The translations under genes and the position numbers were made by a program. Below are positions 27,046-37,177 of a stretch of 64,000 bases of DNA, one piece after another. The DNA lies in the NCBI GenBank assembly GCA_020440645.1, contig JAGRNR010000003.1, forward strand, positions 1-64,000. The letters run 5' to 3'. Below the pieces are notes generated by a model, which was given only the letters and a program-made list of their open reading frames with translations, was not told the origin of the DNA and searched no databases. This stretch comes from JAHEFU01 sp020440645 (GTDB taxonomy: Bacteria; 4484-113; JAFGCY01). The first letter of the stretch is position 1, and each line of letters begins with the position of its first letter.

Positions 27046-27075
27046 AGTAGTCAGTGGTCAGTCGTCAGTGGTCAG
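27046..27075. repeat. Short tandem GTCAGTG-type repeats
   Basis: A run of AGTAGTCAGTGGTCAG followed by TCGTCAGTGGTCAG fills the gap between two carbonic anhydrase genes, immediately upstream of the TATACT box. A shorter similar run lies at 19083-19103. Confidence 0.6.
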
Positions 27076-27123
27076 ACCATTGCAGACTGTCCAAGGCCGG
27101 AACCAACGTAGCTTGTGTTCGGA

Positions 27124-27870
27124 TCAGTCTCGAGAAGTAGCCGTCTCAGCGAGTGTGCTGCCGTCTGCCATCGCCATCAGGATCTCAGACTGCTGCGGGT
27201 GCTCGCCAAGCCATTCAACCACGCCCGTCTCGATATCGTAGACCGCGCCGACCACCATCAGGCTGCCTTCCTCAATATGCCTGAGCGTATCAGGGCTGCG
27301 CTTCAGAAGGCTCTCGACGGACTGCCAGACGTTCTCCTCGACCACAGCCTCCACCAGTGCATCACCTTCAAGGCCAGGCTGGGTGTCCAGCACTTCCGCC
27401 ACTGCGTTGCCAATCGGGGCCACCAGCGCAGGGATGCTGCCATGCACCTCCGCATGCGTGGCCACCGCCGTGCAGGCACCGCAGTGCGTATGCCCCAGCA
27501 CCACCATCAGCGGGGTATTGAGGTGGTCAACGCCGTACTCTATGCTGCCGATCTCGTCCGTGCTGCAGACATTGCCGGCCACACGGATGATGAACAGGTC
27601 ACCCAGCCCCTGGTCCATCACCAGCTCGATCGGTACACGGCTGTCGGAACAGCCGATGATCGTCGCAAAGGGACGCTGGCCATCCTTGCCGGTCTCCAGC
27701 ACCCGATCTATTGTCAGGTGCGGGTGCGCACTTTCGCCGGCCACGAAGCGGGCATTGCCATCAACCAGGCTGGCCAGTGCTTCCTGCGGGCTGGGCATGT
27801 CTGCAGCGACGGCCGCTGAAGCCAGGCAGCTGCAAAGCATGACGCTGATGAGGAGGATGTTGGACTTCAT
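27124..27870 (-). CDS. Exported beta-class carbonic anhydrase
   Basis: 248 residues beginning with a Sec signal peptide (MKSNILLISVMLCSCLASAA, cleavage probably after AVA). Zinc-site motifs IIGCSDSRVP and GHTHCGACTA are intact. Very similar to the next paralogue upstream (shared NVCSTDEIGSIEYGVDHL), so this is a recent duplication. The SD is AGGAAAG. Export of a beta carbonic anhydrase to the periplasm would hydrate CO2 at the cell surface; this is inference. The Cys pair in the signal peptide is not a good lipobox. Confidence 0.92.
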   Translation of the reverse strand: MKSNILLISVMLCSCLASAAVAADMPSPQEALASLVDGNARFVAGESAHPHLTIDRVLETGKDGQRPFATIIGCSDSRVPIELVMDQGLGDLFIIRVAGNVCSTDEIGSIEYGVDHLNTPLMVVLGHTHCGACTAVATHAEVHGSIPALVAPIGNAVAEVLDTQPGLEGDALVEAVVEENVWQSVESLLKRSPDTLRHIEEGSLMVVGAVYDIETGVVEWLGEHPQQSEILMAMADGSTLAETATSRD

Positions 27871-27953
27871 ATTCTTTCCTGCAGGTGCGATTGGGAAGCA
27901 ATTTTATCCGGCAGGACTGCAATAGGCAACAAGCCTCCCCAGAAAACGCAAAC

Positions 27954-27975
27954 GGCCGGCCCTCCATGGCCGGCC
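27954..27975 (-). terminator. Hairpin between carbonic anhydrase genes
   Basis: GGCCGGCC pairs with a second GGCCGGCC across CTCCAT. On the minus strand it is followed by a T-rich stretch with interruptions. It probably limits readthrough from the 27993 gene. Confidence 0.6.
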
Positions 27976-27992
27976 GCCGGTTGCTTAGCAGG

Positions 27993-28757
27993 TTAACGAT
28001 GGCCGTCGCCGTGGCCATCCACGCTGGCAATGTGTCCATTGCCACCGCCGGCAGCCGCGATGATGGTTGCCTGTTTCGGGTGCTCACCGAGCCAGCGCAC
28101 TTCGCCGGTCTCAATGTCATAGATCGCGCCGATCACCTTGGTGGTGCCGCTGTTGACATGCTTGAGGGTGTCGGGACTCTTCATCAGCAGGTCCTCGATG
28201 GACTGCCAGACGTTCTCCTCGACAACGGCCGCCACAAGCTCATCACCTTCGAGCTCGTGGTTGGTGGACTTGACGGCCTTGACTGCGTCGCCAATCGGGG
28301 CCACCAGTGCCGGGATGCTGCCGTGCACTTCCGCGCCCTGGGCGACTGCGGTGCAGGCACCGCAATGGGTATGGCCCATCACGACCATCAGCGGGGTGCC
28401 TAGGTGGTCAACGCCATACTCGATGCTGCCGATCTCATCCGTGCTGCAGACATTGCCGGCCACGCGGATGATGAACAGGTCGCCGATGCCCTGGTCGAGC
28501 GCCAGCTCGAGCGGCACGCGGCTGTCGGAGCAGCCGATGATGGTGGCAAAGGGGTGCTGCCCGTTCTCGCTCGTGTCGCGGATGCGGGACAGGTCGAGGT
28601 TCGGATGTGCACTGCGTCCGTCAACGAAGCGCTCGTTGCCATCCTTCAGGGCAACGATGGCCTCTTCGGGGCTGGACGGCCCGGAAGCGATGGCACTCAG
28701 GGAAGCGAAGGCGGTAATCATTATTGAAAGAATGAATACAGCAACGAATCTGTACAT
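27993..28757 (-). CDS. Exported beta-class carbonic anhydrase with His-rich tail
   Basis: 254 residues from the ATG at 28757 (AGAGGAG upstream); the longer frame to 28898 lacks support. A Sec signal peptide (MYRFVAVFILSIMITAFASL, cleavage near AIAS) precedes the same catalytic motifs as its neighbours (IIGCSDSRVP, GHTHCGACTA). The C-terminus ends GHIASVDGHGDGHR, a His-rich tail that could bind metal and is absent from the other two. First gene of the three-gene carbonic anhydrase cluster. Confidence 0.92.
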   Translation of the reverse strand: MYRFVAVFILSIMITAFASLSAIASGPSSPEEAIVALKDGNERFVDGRSAHPNLDLSRIRDTSENGQHPFATIIGCSDSRVPLELALDQGIGDLFIIRVAGNVCSTDEIGSIEYGVDHLGTPLMVVMGHTHCGACTAVAQGAEVHGSIPALVAPIGDAVKAVKSTNHELEGDELVAAVVEENVWQSIEDLLMKSPDTLKHVNSGTTKVIGAIYDIETGEVRWLGEHPKQATIIAAAGGGNGHIASVDGHGDGHR

Positions 28758-28868
28758 GTTGACTCCTCTGCAAGCATGTTTGCTGCGAGGGATATAACTG
28801 CTGCACCAACACGTTTGTGGACTGCAGTGCAGGTTTTTTTCAGGGTTCACCTTGGACCAGTGGGCAAG

Positions 28869-28895
28869 AAAAAACCCGCCGGACAGGCCAACGGG
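28869..28895 (-). terminator. Rho-independent terminator of the 28932 gene
   Basis: On the minus strand CCCGTTGG pairs with CCGGCGGG (two G-U pairs) across CCTGT, followed by six T. Confidence 0.75.
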
Positions 28896-28931
28896 CAATC
28901 GATACTCTCTGAAATTCTGTGTAGTTCTGAG

Positions 28932-29600
28932 TTACTCAGAATCTCCCTGATTCTCCTCCGCAACACGGGCTGCGCTCTGTCTGTCCTCCTCATCACTGCT
29001 CATGTGAAAACTCTGGCTGAACAGCGCACCTTCAGGAATGGTGCTCCATGCCTTGTTTGCCTTGAGCACCCATGCGTTGGCATCAAACTCCGGAATGATG
29101 TCAGCACCGTATACATAGATGTTGAATGAGTACGGCGCAGCCCCGGTCTCGGGGAATGAACTGTACGCGCTGGAAGGGCAAAGTTCCACAACCAGATCTC
29201 CCGGTGAGAAGGGATCCGCGGTTGAAAACACCTGCATCGGCTCCCAGTTATTGAATGGATTGCCTGGCCAGTCTGGCAAATAGCCCAGATCAACCAACAT
29301 AGTGGGATCAATGTTTGTGGCAATCACATCTGAACCATATGTGTTGATCGCTGCGAGCTTGCCAAGATAGACTGTCAACACGGCGTTGAAAAGGTACTGG
29401 CGTACATCCATCATGCGGTGTTCATCACTGCTGTATGAGTCTGCTTCCAGACGCTCCCGGATGGACTGCATTTCCAGACTGCGATTGACCGCTTCTGTCT
29501 TGAACCCCTGAACCATCTCATCCTCAATGGATGATTGGGCCGATGCTCCGGAAATCAGCATTCCAAGTGACATCACCAAGGCGAAGATTGTTGTTCTCAT
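28932..29600 (-). CDS. Secreted protein of unknown function
   Basis: 222 residues from the ATG at 29600, where GAGGGA lies upstream and a Sec signal peptide begins (MRTTIFALVMSLGMLISGAS, cleavage near ASA-QS). The open frame further upstream has no start signal. The mature protein has a helical N-terminal half. Its middle, YLPDWPGNPFNNWEPM, resembles loops of pseudopilin-like substrates, but there is no pilin N-terminal methylation motif. The C-terminus is acidic. The region is AT-richer than its surroundings. I do not recognise the family. Confidence 0.65.
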   Translation of the reverse strand: MRTTIFALVMSLGMLISGASAQSSIEDEMVQGFKTEAVNRSLEMQSIRERLEADSYSSDEHRMMDVRQYLFNAVLTVYLGKLAAINTYGSDVIATNIDPTMLVDLGYLPDWPGNPFNNWEPMQVFSTADPFSPGDLVVELCPSSAYSSFPETGAAPYSFNIYVYGADIIPEFDANAWVLKANKAWSTIPEGALFSQSFHMSSDEEDRQSAARVAEENQGDSE

Positions 29601-29643
29601 GTAAATTCCCTCTTTAAGAAACTTCTTGTGTGAATTTTGAGTT

Positions 29644-30033
29644 CTAGATACAACCGCTACCATTCGTCTTGCATTCTGGCCCTGAACTTCCATTCCACCA
29701 CTTACATTTTTGTTCAGTTGCCTCCAGATAATAGTCATCGTCACCATATATCTCTTCCCGCACGTCCCAAGAACCTGATGGATGCCAGGTATAAGTCTGT
29801 GTTTTGCACACTGGTACCGGGTCATGGCAATAACAAACCCGCCAGGTTTCCTGTGGACTGCCTTGATAGATATATGTGACTGACTTGCCATTGGAAAGCA
29901 TGTAGGAAATGACTTCGGGGCTGCTGACTTCAAGATAGCCAATCATTCGTCCGCACCTGCATCCTTCCTTCGCCTGCGCCATTCCAGCCATTGCCAATAG
30001 CATTGCCATCGCAAGGAAAATGGTTTTCTTCAT
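29644..30033 (-). CDS. Small cysteine-rich secreted protein, unknown
   Basis: 129 residues with a Sec signal peptide (MKKTIFLAMAMLLAMAGMAQ, cleavage after AQA). The mature part has eight cysteines, including CRC, CYC and a final GC, so disulphide bonding in the periplasm or outside the cell is likely. It lies 43 bases upstream of the previous secreted-protein gene on the same strand and shares the low GC content (24 of 60 bases in 29701-29760). A 12-base C tract stands about 48 bases before its start codon. No family recognised. Confidence 0.65.
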   Translation of the reverse strand: MKKTIFLAMAMLLAMAGMAQAKEGCRCGRMIGYLEVSSPEVISYMLSNGKSVTYIYQGSPQETWRVCYCHDPVPVCKTQTYTWHPSGSWDVREEIYGDDDYYLEATEQKCKWWNGSSGPECKTNGSGCI

Positions 30034-30080
30034 TCTCCAAACTCCCCTGTCAGGATTTCCTGATCAGAATGTAACACTTT

Positions 30081-30092
30081 CCCCCCCCCCCC
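30081..30092. repeat. Homopolymeric C tract (12 bases)
   Basis: Twelve consecutive C on the plus strand (G on the minus strand), 48 bases before the small secreted gene and about 100 bases before gatB. Such tracts can change length by slippage and alter promoter spacing. It may also be an assembly uncertainty. Confidence 0.7.
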
Positions 30093-30182
30093 GTGTCAAT
30101 CATCCGGCAAAAAAAATCGACAATTCTGGCCAATTGAGAATCCAAGCCTGATCCTGGGACAAATCGGGCAAGCGCTCTGCCC

Positions 30183-30188
30183 TAAAAT
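30183..30188 (+). promoter_or_regulatory. -10 box of gatB, leaderless arrangement
   Basis: TAAAAT ends 6 bases before the gatB ATG, and no SD exists. Transcription would begin at or next to the start codon. The -35 is weak. Confidence 0.45.
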
Positions 30189-30194
30189 AGATAC

Positions 30195-31637
<1,443 letters not shown>

Positions 31638-31786
31638 GCAATAGCCTGATCAGAAAGGCCTGATTGCTGCAATCTGGAATATTGCGGATTTCCTGCGCAA
31701 AAACGTATCACAGCCCGATCACGCGGTGTCTATCTATGGCAGAAGGTGCCGCAGTAAATGCATTCCCCCAAAGCCGCGGCACCGAC

Positions 31787-31812
31787 AGGGCAGGCCACGG
31801 CCTGCCCTTTTT
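31787..31812 (+). terminator. Rho-independent terminator downstream of gatB
   Basis: AGGGCAGGC pairs with GCCTGCCCT across CACG and is followed by five T. It is 150 bases after the gatB stop and abuts the stop of the convergent lipoprotein gene. The intervening 150 bases show no convincing gene. Confidence 0.75.
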
Positions 31813-33893
31813 CATGGCTGGAACCAGCGCATCGCGAGCGCATCCGTCGTGCCGGTTGGCGCGTCGATCACCGGCGGCGGGACATCGTTGGATGCGAGCG
31901 CTCCATCCCAGTTGCTGATGCTTGCGGCAGTGTCCGCGACTAGCGGGCTGATCGTCTCCCAGGCCAGGGTATCGGTGGTTTCCGTGTAGGCCGGTTCATA
32001 GAATTCACCGGTCACCCCCTCGCCGTTCCCGACGATGAAGAATCCTCCGTCCCCGTCGTAATCGATGTCCAGGAACTGGTTGTTGATGTTCGGCTGGTTG
32101 TAGGCCGAGATGTACAGCAGCGCACCGCTGGAGGAGTACCTTGAAATGAGGCCGCACAGGGACGAGTCGCCGACTCCCTGGTTGAATGTGATCCCGCACA
32201 GCAGCAGGTCGCCATTCCGTTCGTCGATTGCCATCCGTGACCAGCTTGAGTTCGGATTGCCAAGGCCAAGCCGGTGGTTCCACTTGAAGCTGCCATCAAG
32301 GCCGATGCATGCAAGGTAGGTACCATCCGTCACACCCGGCATCTCGGCGTGGATCGAGCCGCTGACGTAAAGCGATTGTCCATCCGCAATCATCCCGCGC
32401 AGTTCTGCGCTGAACGGAACAACCAGGCGCCTGGCCCACTGCAATACACCGGTCGGGTCAAGCTGCATCACCACGATGTCCCTGCCCGGATCCGGAGAGC
32501 GGTCCATCAGGGCGCTGATGTATATATTGCCAGCGCTGTCCAGCTGCAACTGCGGATCCAGGAAAGCTCCAGTGCCGGTCACCAGCTTCTGCATTACCAC
32601 GCTGCCCCCGGAATCAATCTTCAGCACCAGCAGGTCCATCTCACCACCGTTGTCATACCCACAGACCACCACGGCGTTGGCAGATGAGTCCAGTGCGACG
32701 TCCAGCCCGGTTTCATACTCGGCAGTGCCGATCAGTTTCTGGTAGATGACCAGGTTCGTGGAGCTGACCAGTGCCACGAAATGGTCCGTCTTGAAATCCG
32801 GTGGCTCCGCGGTGAATCCACCGAGCATCACGAAATTGTTCTCATTGGTTGCCAGGCGCGTGATTTCGCTGGAGGCAGTCGCATTGCCGAAGTTGTTGCC
32901 ATTGGCGAAGTTGCCATTCGGCTGCCAGGCTGCGGCCAGCGCGCGGTCGAATGCCGGGGTCCAGGAATTGGTGATGCCGGCCGCCAGCAGGGCTCCGCCG
33001 ACATAGCGCGTGGCGGCGTTCAGGCCCTCATAGCCGGACTGGCCATAGCTGTGCACCCAGCCAACCCCGATTGTGATGGATTCCTCGGTCACACCTCCAT
33101 CGCCGTCCGTCACACGCACGACGGGATGGTAGGCCCCGATGGAGTCGTACAGCACGTCCGCCACGATTCCGCTTGGGCCGTTGTCCGCGAAGCTGCTGCT
33201 GCCGTACACATCAAACGCAAAGCTGACCGGGGTGCCTTCGGGGTCAACCCCGCTAGCCACCAGTGTGCTTGTCAGGCTGCCGAATCCGCCGCGCACAGAG
33301 GCGTCGAATGTCACGAGCGGGGCGATGTTGCCACCGGCGCGGACCCAGTTTAGTGTCGCCTCATCAGTCCCCGTCAGCAGTACGGCAATGTACAGCACCT
33401 CGGTCGCACTGATGTGGTCAGCGTTGATGCTGTCCGTGACAAGTGAGACGTTCGCAGCCGGGCGCCAGTCCCAGCGCTTGCTGCTGAAGTTGGCAACCCC
33501 GAAATAGGCATCAGAAGCTGCCGGAGCATTCGCCCAGTCCAGGGTGATCTCGTCCGGTCCGCTGTAGTCGGCCAGCGTGATTGCATAGACCGCCCATGCT
33601 GGGCCATTCCCGCTGCCGCCGCCATCGAGGTCCGGCTGGAAGATGAGCTGTCCAAGGGCCAGACCGGGTAGCGTGCGCGCTGTTGCACCAGGTAGAAAAT
33701 CACTGGCCTGGCGGAAGAACGGGAATGTGGAGGACACCGTCCGCTGCTTAAGTTCAGCGGGACTGGCAAGCTGCGGGCTGCCGGGCACGACAAACTGGGG
33801 CTGCGGGGATGCCTCTCCCTGGCCTGAGCAGGATGCGGACAGGCAGGTGCCAGCCAGCAGTAATACCAATACAAGGAAGTACAGAGTCCGCAT
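31812..33893 (-). CDS. Lipoprotein with shared N-terminal domain and propeller-like repeats
   Basis: 693 residues, signal peptide with lipobox LSASC (Cys22). Residues about 70-180 contain the shared N-terminal domain (PAWAVYAITL; FGVANFSSKRWDW; VLYIAVLLTG). A PKD-like region follows (VRVTDGDGGVTEESI). The C-terminal half has repeats of the SBBP/propeller kind (MDLLVLKIDSGGSVV; RDIVVMQLDPTGVLQW; TYLACIGLDGSFKWNHRL). GGAG is placed before the ATG. The gene lies 56 bases after a small membrane-protein gene on the same strand. No catalytic residues seen; surface binding or scaffold role inferred. Confidence 0.75.
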   Translation of the reverse strand: MRTLYFLVLVLLLAGTCLSASCSGQGEASPQPQFVVPGSPQLASPAELKQRTVSSTFPFFRQASDFLPGATARTLPGLALGQLIFQPDLDGGGSGNGPAWAVYAITLADYSGPDEITLDWANAPAASDAYFGVANFSSKRWDWRPAANVSLVTDSINADHISATEVLYIAVLLTGTDEATLNWVRAGGNIAPLVTFDASVRGGFGSLTSTLVASGVDPEGTPVSFAFDVYGSSSFADNGPSGIVADVLYDSIGAYHPVVRVTDGDGGVTEESITIGVGWVHSYGQSGYEGLNAATRYVGGALLAAGITNSWTPAFDRALAAAWQPNGNFANGNNFGNATASSEITRLATNENNFVMLGGFTAEPPDFKTDHFVALVSSTNLVIYQKLIGTAEYETGLDVALDSSANAVVVCGYDNGGEMDLLVLKIDSGGSVVMQKLVTGTGAFLDPQLQLDSAGNIYISALMDRSPDPGRDIVVMQLDPTGVLQWARRLVVPFSAELRGMIADGQSLYVSGSIHAEMPGVTDGTYLACIGLDGSFKWNHRLGLGNPNSSWSRMAIDERNGDLLLCGITFNQGVGDSSLCGLISRYSSSGALLYISAYNQPNINNQFLDIDYDGDGGFFIVGNGEGVTGEFYEPAYTETTDTLAWETISPLVADTAASISNWDGALASNDVPPPVIDAPTGTTDALAMRWFQP

Positions 33894-33949
33894 CGACTAC
33901 TCCGAAAGCTGAATTCAAACCAGTCCAGGAATCCAATCTACTAAGAAGG

Positions 33950-34378
33950 CTATGAGCGTGATTCCAGCCGCAGGCGGGCATCCTCAGACTCATGGGCCAG
34001 CTCGGTCTCGCGCGCATTGTGGCGGCGGACCGCATCGTCGTACATCAGGAACACCGCATACGGCGGCACAAGGATGCTCAGCACAACCTTCGCCAAGGGA
34101 CGGGTCAGGCGGTAGCCCTCGCTTACCCAGTACACCCGCCAGCCGACAGCGGACAATGCGCAGCCGAGGAAGGCGCTGACCGGGAACCAGGAGTGGATGT
34201 ACCAGGGACCAAGGACCTGCCAGCGCGGCCACAGCCCCTGCACAACCAGCGGCAGGTAGCCGCTCTCCAGCGGAGGTGTGCCACTGGCGAGGTCCACCAG
34301 CAAGCGCAGCAGCACGAGCAGCCAGGGAACCCAACACAGTGCGGCAATGCTCCAGAGGATGGTCACAATCAGGCGCAT
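33950..34378 (-). CDS. Small membrane protein, unknown
   Basis: 142 residues from the ATG at 34378, chosen because TAGAAT ends 7 bases upstream and no SD exists; an ATG nine bases earlier overlaps that box. Three hydrophobic segments: near the N-terminus (LWSIAALCWVPWLLVLL), the middle (SAFLGCALSAVGWRVYWV) and LAKVVLSILVPPYAVFL. A charged C-terminal tail (RRHNARETELAHESEDARL) is probably cytoplasmic. No family recognised. Divergent from the 34497 gene with about 110 bases between. Confidence 0.6.
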   Translation of the reverse strand: MRLIVTILWSIAALCWVPWLLVLLRLLVDLASGTPPLESGYLPLVVQGLWPRWQVLGPWYIHSWFPVSAFLGCALSAVGWRVYWVSEGYRLTRPLAKVVLSILVPPYAVFLMYDDAVRRHNARETELAHESEDARLRLESRS

Positions 34379-34496
34379 CTGAAGCATTCTACCCTGTCAG
34401 CAGCGAATTCCGCGAACCCTGAAACCATGCGCCGGGCAAGCCACTCATATATTGCAGGAGCCCAGCCGGGCGCCGGCATAGTACGATAGGCAGTGC

Positions 34497-35162
34497 ATGG
34501 ACATCTTCCTGTTCAACCGGAAGCTCATGTGGGCGGTGATCCCGCTCGTGTTCTGGTCGCTGTTCGTGCTGTTCGGTGCGCTGGATAACTCCGAAGGGGG
34601 CAAGGACGGGCTGGCCGTAAGGCTTGAGCGGCGTGCGATCCGCCTCGCCGGACGGCCGCTGTCCATCACAGAGGACCAGCAGGGCAATCTCTCCATCGAA
34701 CTGGGTGTCCTGCGTGAACAGGATGGCTACGCCGTCGGCGAGAATGGCCGCAAGCTGCCCGACCTGCCTGATGGACTGAAGGTCAGCTACACGGTGGAAG
34801 GGCCTGACCACGAACGCCGTCCACCGGAGATATCGCTCAGGAGCGGTGAGAATGAACCGCTGTCATTCATGAACGGGCACATGCATGTGCTGATTGCCGA
34901 GAAATTCATTGTCCGCATGAGCCGCCAGGGTGTGCAGGTGCTGCCCAAGGGACCTGAGTTCGACCAGCGCAAGTTCCTCAAGGAACTGCTGGAACGGCGT
35001 GGTCGCGGAGCAGAGGATGGCCGCGGCCCGATCCGGCCACCGGACGGCATGCAGGATGGGCGGCGAGCACTGGACCGCATGGCACCGCAACGCAATGGTG
35101 GCTCCGGCATGGATCGCAACCCACCGCCGGATGACGCTCCCGGCAGTCGTCGCGGAAACTGA
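34497..35162 (+). CDS. Membrane-anchored protein with Pro/Arg-rich tail, unknown
   Basis: 221 residues. One N-terminal transmembrane helix (MWAVIPLVFWSLFVLFGAL) is followed by an extended periplasmic or outer domain with beta-rich segments and a C-terminal stretch rich in Arg, Pro, Gly and Asp (GPIRPPDGMQDGRR). No SD is visible; TACGAT ends 9 bases before the ATG, fitting a leaderless mRNA. The gene is convergent with the next lipoprotein gene, leaving 9 bases between. I do not recognise the family. Confidence 0.6.
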   Translation: MDIFLFNRKLMWAVIPLVFWSLFVLFGALDNSEGGKDGLAVRLERRAIRLAGRPLSITEDQQGNLSIELGVLREQDGYAVGENGRKLPDLPDGLKVSYTVEGPDHERRPPEISLRSGENEPLSFMNGHMHVLIAEKFIVRMSRQGVQVLPKGPEFDQRKFLKELLERRGRGAEDGRGPIRPPDGMQDGRRALDRMAPQRNGGSGMDRNPPPDDAPGSRRGN

Positions 35163-35171
35163 TAATCCGGC

Positions 35172-36836
35172 TCAGGGAACCATCACGGCGAACTGCAGAG
35201 CCGGCGGAAAGACCGTGTGATAACTGATACAGGTCCGGCCGTCCTGAAGTGTGGAAACACTGATGTCACCCATTGTCGGCCGGTCATCCACCTGGAGGAT
35301 GTACCAGTCGTTTCCGGAATTCACCGGGTAACCTTCCGTCCAGGCATAGCGCACCGTACTGCCATCCATTTCCCGGTATACAACTCCCAGGCCACTTTGC
35401 AGGTTGATCACGGCCAGGTTCTCTCCCACGGTGGATTCATCCACGAGGTGCTGATGTTCGAAGTCTGCCGGTGACAACGGGTTGACCTTGGTGCCATGCG
35501 CATACAGCAGTACTCCCGTTGCCGGATCGGTGTAGAGACAGCTCGAGGAGTTATTGAAGCTGATGCCAGCATTGAGCTGCCCCAGCAGGGGTTCCGTATC
35601 AACATCACCGATAGTGAATTCACTGGGACCGGCAGGTGGGAGCACCCCTTCATAGTAGCCATGCTCCAGATGCTGGTTGGCAGCATTGTAGAACAGCAGT
35701 GCCAGGCCATTGACCAGTGGATAGACATGGATGGACGAATAGTCCCCGCTCAGGCCTGGATCCTGCCAGGCCACCGTGTTAACCCAGTCAGGGCTGACCT
35801 GCGGGTCCGGCCGGCTGCTGAAGGCACAGCGCAGGGTATGACCGGGCCCCCCCTCATTTGCCTCATAGGCCAGCACCGGATTGCCATTGACAACCGTGAG
35901 GTCCATGCCGTCGCTGTCAACACCGACCCCAACCGAGGTCCACTTCCAGGCAGACGCATCCGCCGGGTTTGACGTGGAGGCATAGGCATACCACAAATCA
36001 GTCTTGCCGGGGACGGCATCCGTGATCAGCATGGCCATCCCGGGATTACTGCCAATGCTGTCCAGGTCTATGTCGATGACCGGCTCAAGGTAGCCGCTGT
36101 AGACCTCTGTGACGGTCCAGTCGGAGGGCTGGGTCGGGATCAGCGGGTTGTGCGTGGCAAATCGGAGTTCCTGTCCGCCCGCGCCATCACCTGCCTCATA
36201 CAGGATGCCGACCTTGTTGCCAAAGCGCGCCATGACGTTGCGCACTCCGGGCGTGTTGCTGCTGTCAATCTCGTAGCCGTTCCAGGATGGCACTTGCAGG
36301 TCGATGAAGCAGCGCTTGACCCGTGTCAAGGTGTCGTCGTAGGCCAGGATTGCCAGGTAGGTATTGCCTGCCGGACCGATCTGGGCTATGCCGCTGCAAT
36401 CCAGCGTCGTCATTCCCACGGTGTATTGCGTCCATCGCCACCGATGAGTGAAGTAGTCCGCCACCCCGATCCAGATGCCCTCAGGCCGGGTGGTATCCTG
36501 CAATTCCAAGCCGATTTCCGAAAACGGGAAGCGGCCAGGATGCAGTCGGTAAATCCCAAAGCTCATCTGAGCCTGCATGGCTGGCAGTAGCAGGTCATCG
36601 TTGTCATCACCGGCCAGTCCACCGCGCTCGTAGGTGTCACGACCCACTACTTCCAGCCTGAGTGGCACAGCTGACAGCTCACGCGAGTCATCGGGGAAGG
36701 GTATTGCCAGACGGTCCGGGAGATACCGGCTCTCCAGCGCAGGATCCGGAGTACTCTGCCGGGACAGCCCGGCATCACGGGCACAGGAAGCACCAAGCAG
36801 GATGCAGCCCAGCAGTAGCAGGTGGAAACAACGCAT
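35172..36836 (-). CDS. Lipoprotein with shared N-terminal domain and propeller-like repeats
   Basis: 554 residues, lipobox LGASC (Cys18) and TAGGAGAG before the ATG. The shared N-terminal domain spans about residues 60-175 (MSFGIYRLHPG; WIGVADYFTHRWRW; NTYLAILAYDD). The remainder has weak repeats with cores such as GNPVLAYEA and GLGVVYREM, ending LQFAVMVP, which resembles the ends of the 16574, 51439 and 55002 proteins. No enzyme motif. Likely a surface-exposed paralogue of the 16574 protein, differing most in the repeats. Confidence 0.75.
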   Translation of the reverse strand: MRCFHLLLLGCILLGASCARDAGLSRQSTPDPALESRYLPDRLAIPFPDDSRELSAVPLRLEVVGRDTYERGGLAGDDNDDLLLPAMQAQMSFGIYRLHPGRFPFSEIGLELQDTTRPEGIWIGVADYFTHRWRWTQYTVGMTTLDCSGIAQIGPAGNTYLAILAYDDTLTRVKRCFIDLQVPSWNGYEIDSSNTPGVRNVMARFGNKVGILYEAGDGAGGQELRFATHNPLIPTQPSDWTVTEVYSGYLEPVIDIDLDSIGSNPGMAMLITDAVPGKTDLWYAYASTSNPADASAWKWTSVGVGVDSDGMDLTVVNGNPVLAYEANEGGPGHTLRCAFSSRPDPQVSPDWVNTVAWQDPGLSGDYSSIHVYPLVNGLALLFYNAANQHLEHGYYEGVLPPAGPSEFTIGDVDTEPLLGQLNAGISFNNSSSCLYTDPATGVLLYAHGTKVNPLSPADFEHQHLVDESTVGENLAVINLQSGLGVVYREMDGSTVRYAWTEGYPVNSGNDWYILQVDDRPTMGDISVSTLQDGRTCISYHTVFPPALQFAVMVP

Positions 36837-36886
36837 GATACTCTCCTAGGCAAATTCAGATATTTTGGACATGAATTAACCTTTTA

Positions 36887-36916
36887 AGTATATCCAATGC
36901 TTGGCAATTGAAACAA
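36887..36916 (-). promoter_or_regulatory. Sigma70-type promoter of the 35172 lipoprotein gene
   Basis: TTGTTT and TATACT on the minus strand, 18 bases apart, about 50 bases before the start. The surrounding 36837-37139 is AT-rich and has no gene. Confidence 0.45.
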
Positions 36917-37139
36917 CCCAGTAGAGTTACTCCTGGACAGATCCCTTATTCACGGGAATTTCGCGCATTTCAGGGCTGGTGCCTGATGCTCTGCAGGAAA
37001 TGAGCATCTGGGTGATCGAGTCAATCATGCGGTTGAATATGCGCCCCACAACATCACCCACGTAAAACGACTCTGTTCGTTTTCAATTGACTGATTATGG
37101 ACCGCCATATGGGAATTGCTGCAAGTTCGCCGGTTGAAC

Positions 37140-37168
37140 TTGATATTTTCACTGCAAGCCCCTATACC
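37140..37168 (+). promoter_or_regulatory. Sigma70-type promoter of the 37178 membrane protein gene
   Basis: TTGATA and TATACC are 17 bases apart. The -10 ends 9 bases before the ATG at 37178, so the transcript probably starts at or near the start codon. This decides the start over the upstream frame at 37097. Confidence 0.55.
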
Positions 37169-37177
37169 TTATTTGTA

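Noticed and set aside
27046..27075. CRISPR-like repeats
   Set aside because: The repeat unit is only about 7 bases, it has no spacers, and no cas gene is present.
31638..31786. A small gene between gatB and its terminator
   Set aside because: Candidate frames (for example from 31726) lack a good SD, run into the convergent lipoprotein gene, and show no family motif.
37097..37177. Upstream ATG as start of the 37178 membrane protein
   Set aside because: It overlaps the promoter-like -35/-10 pair, so a transcript from that promoter would not include it.
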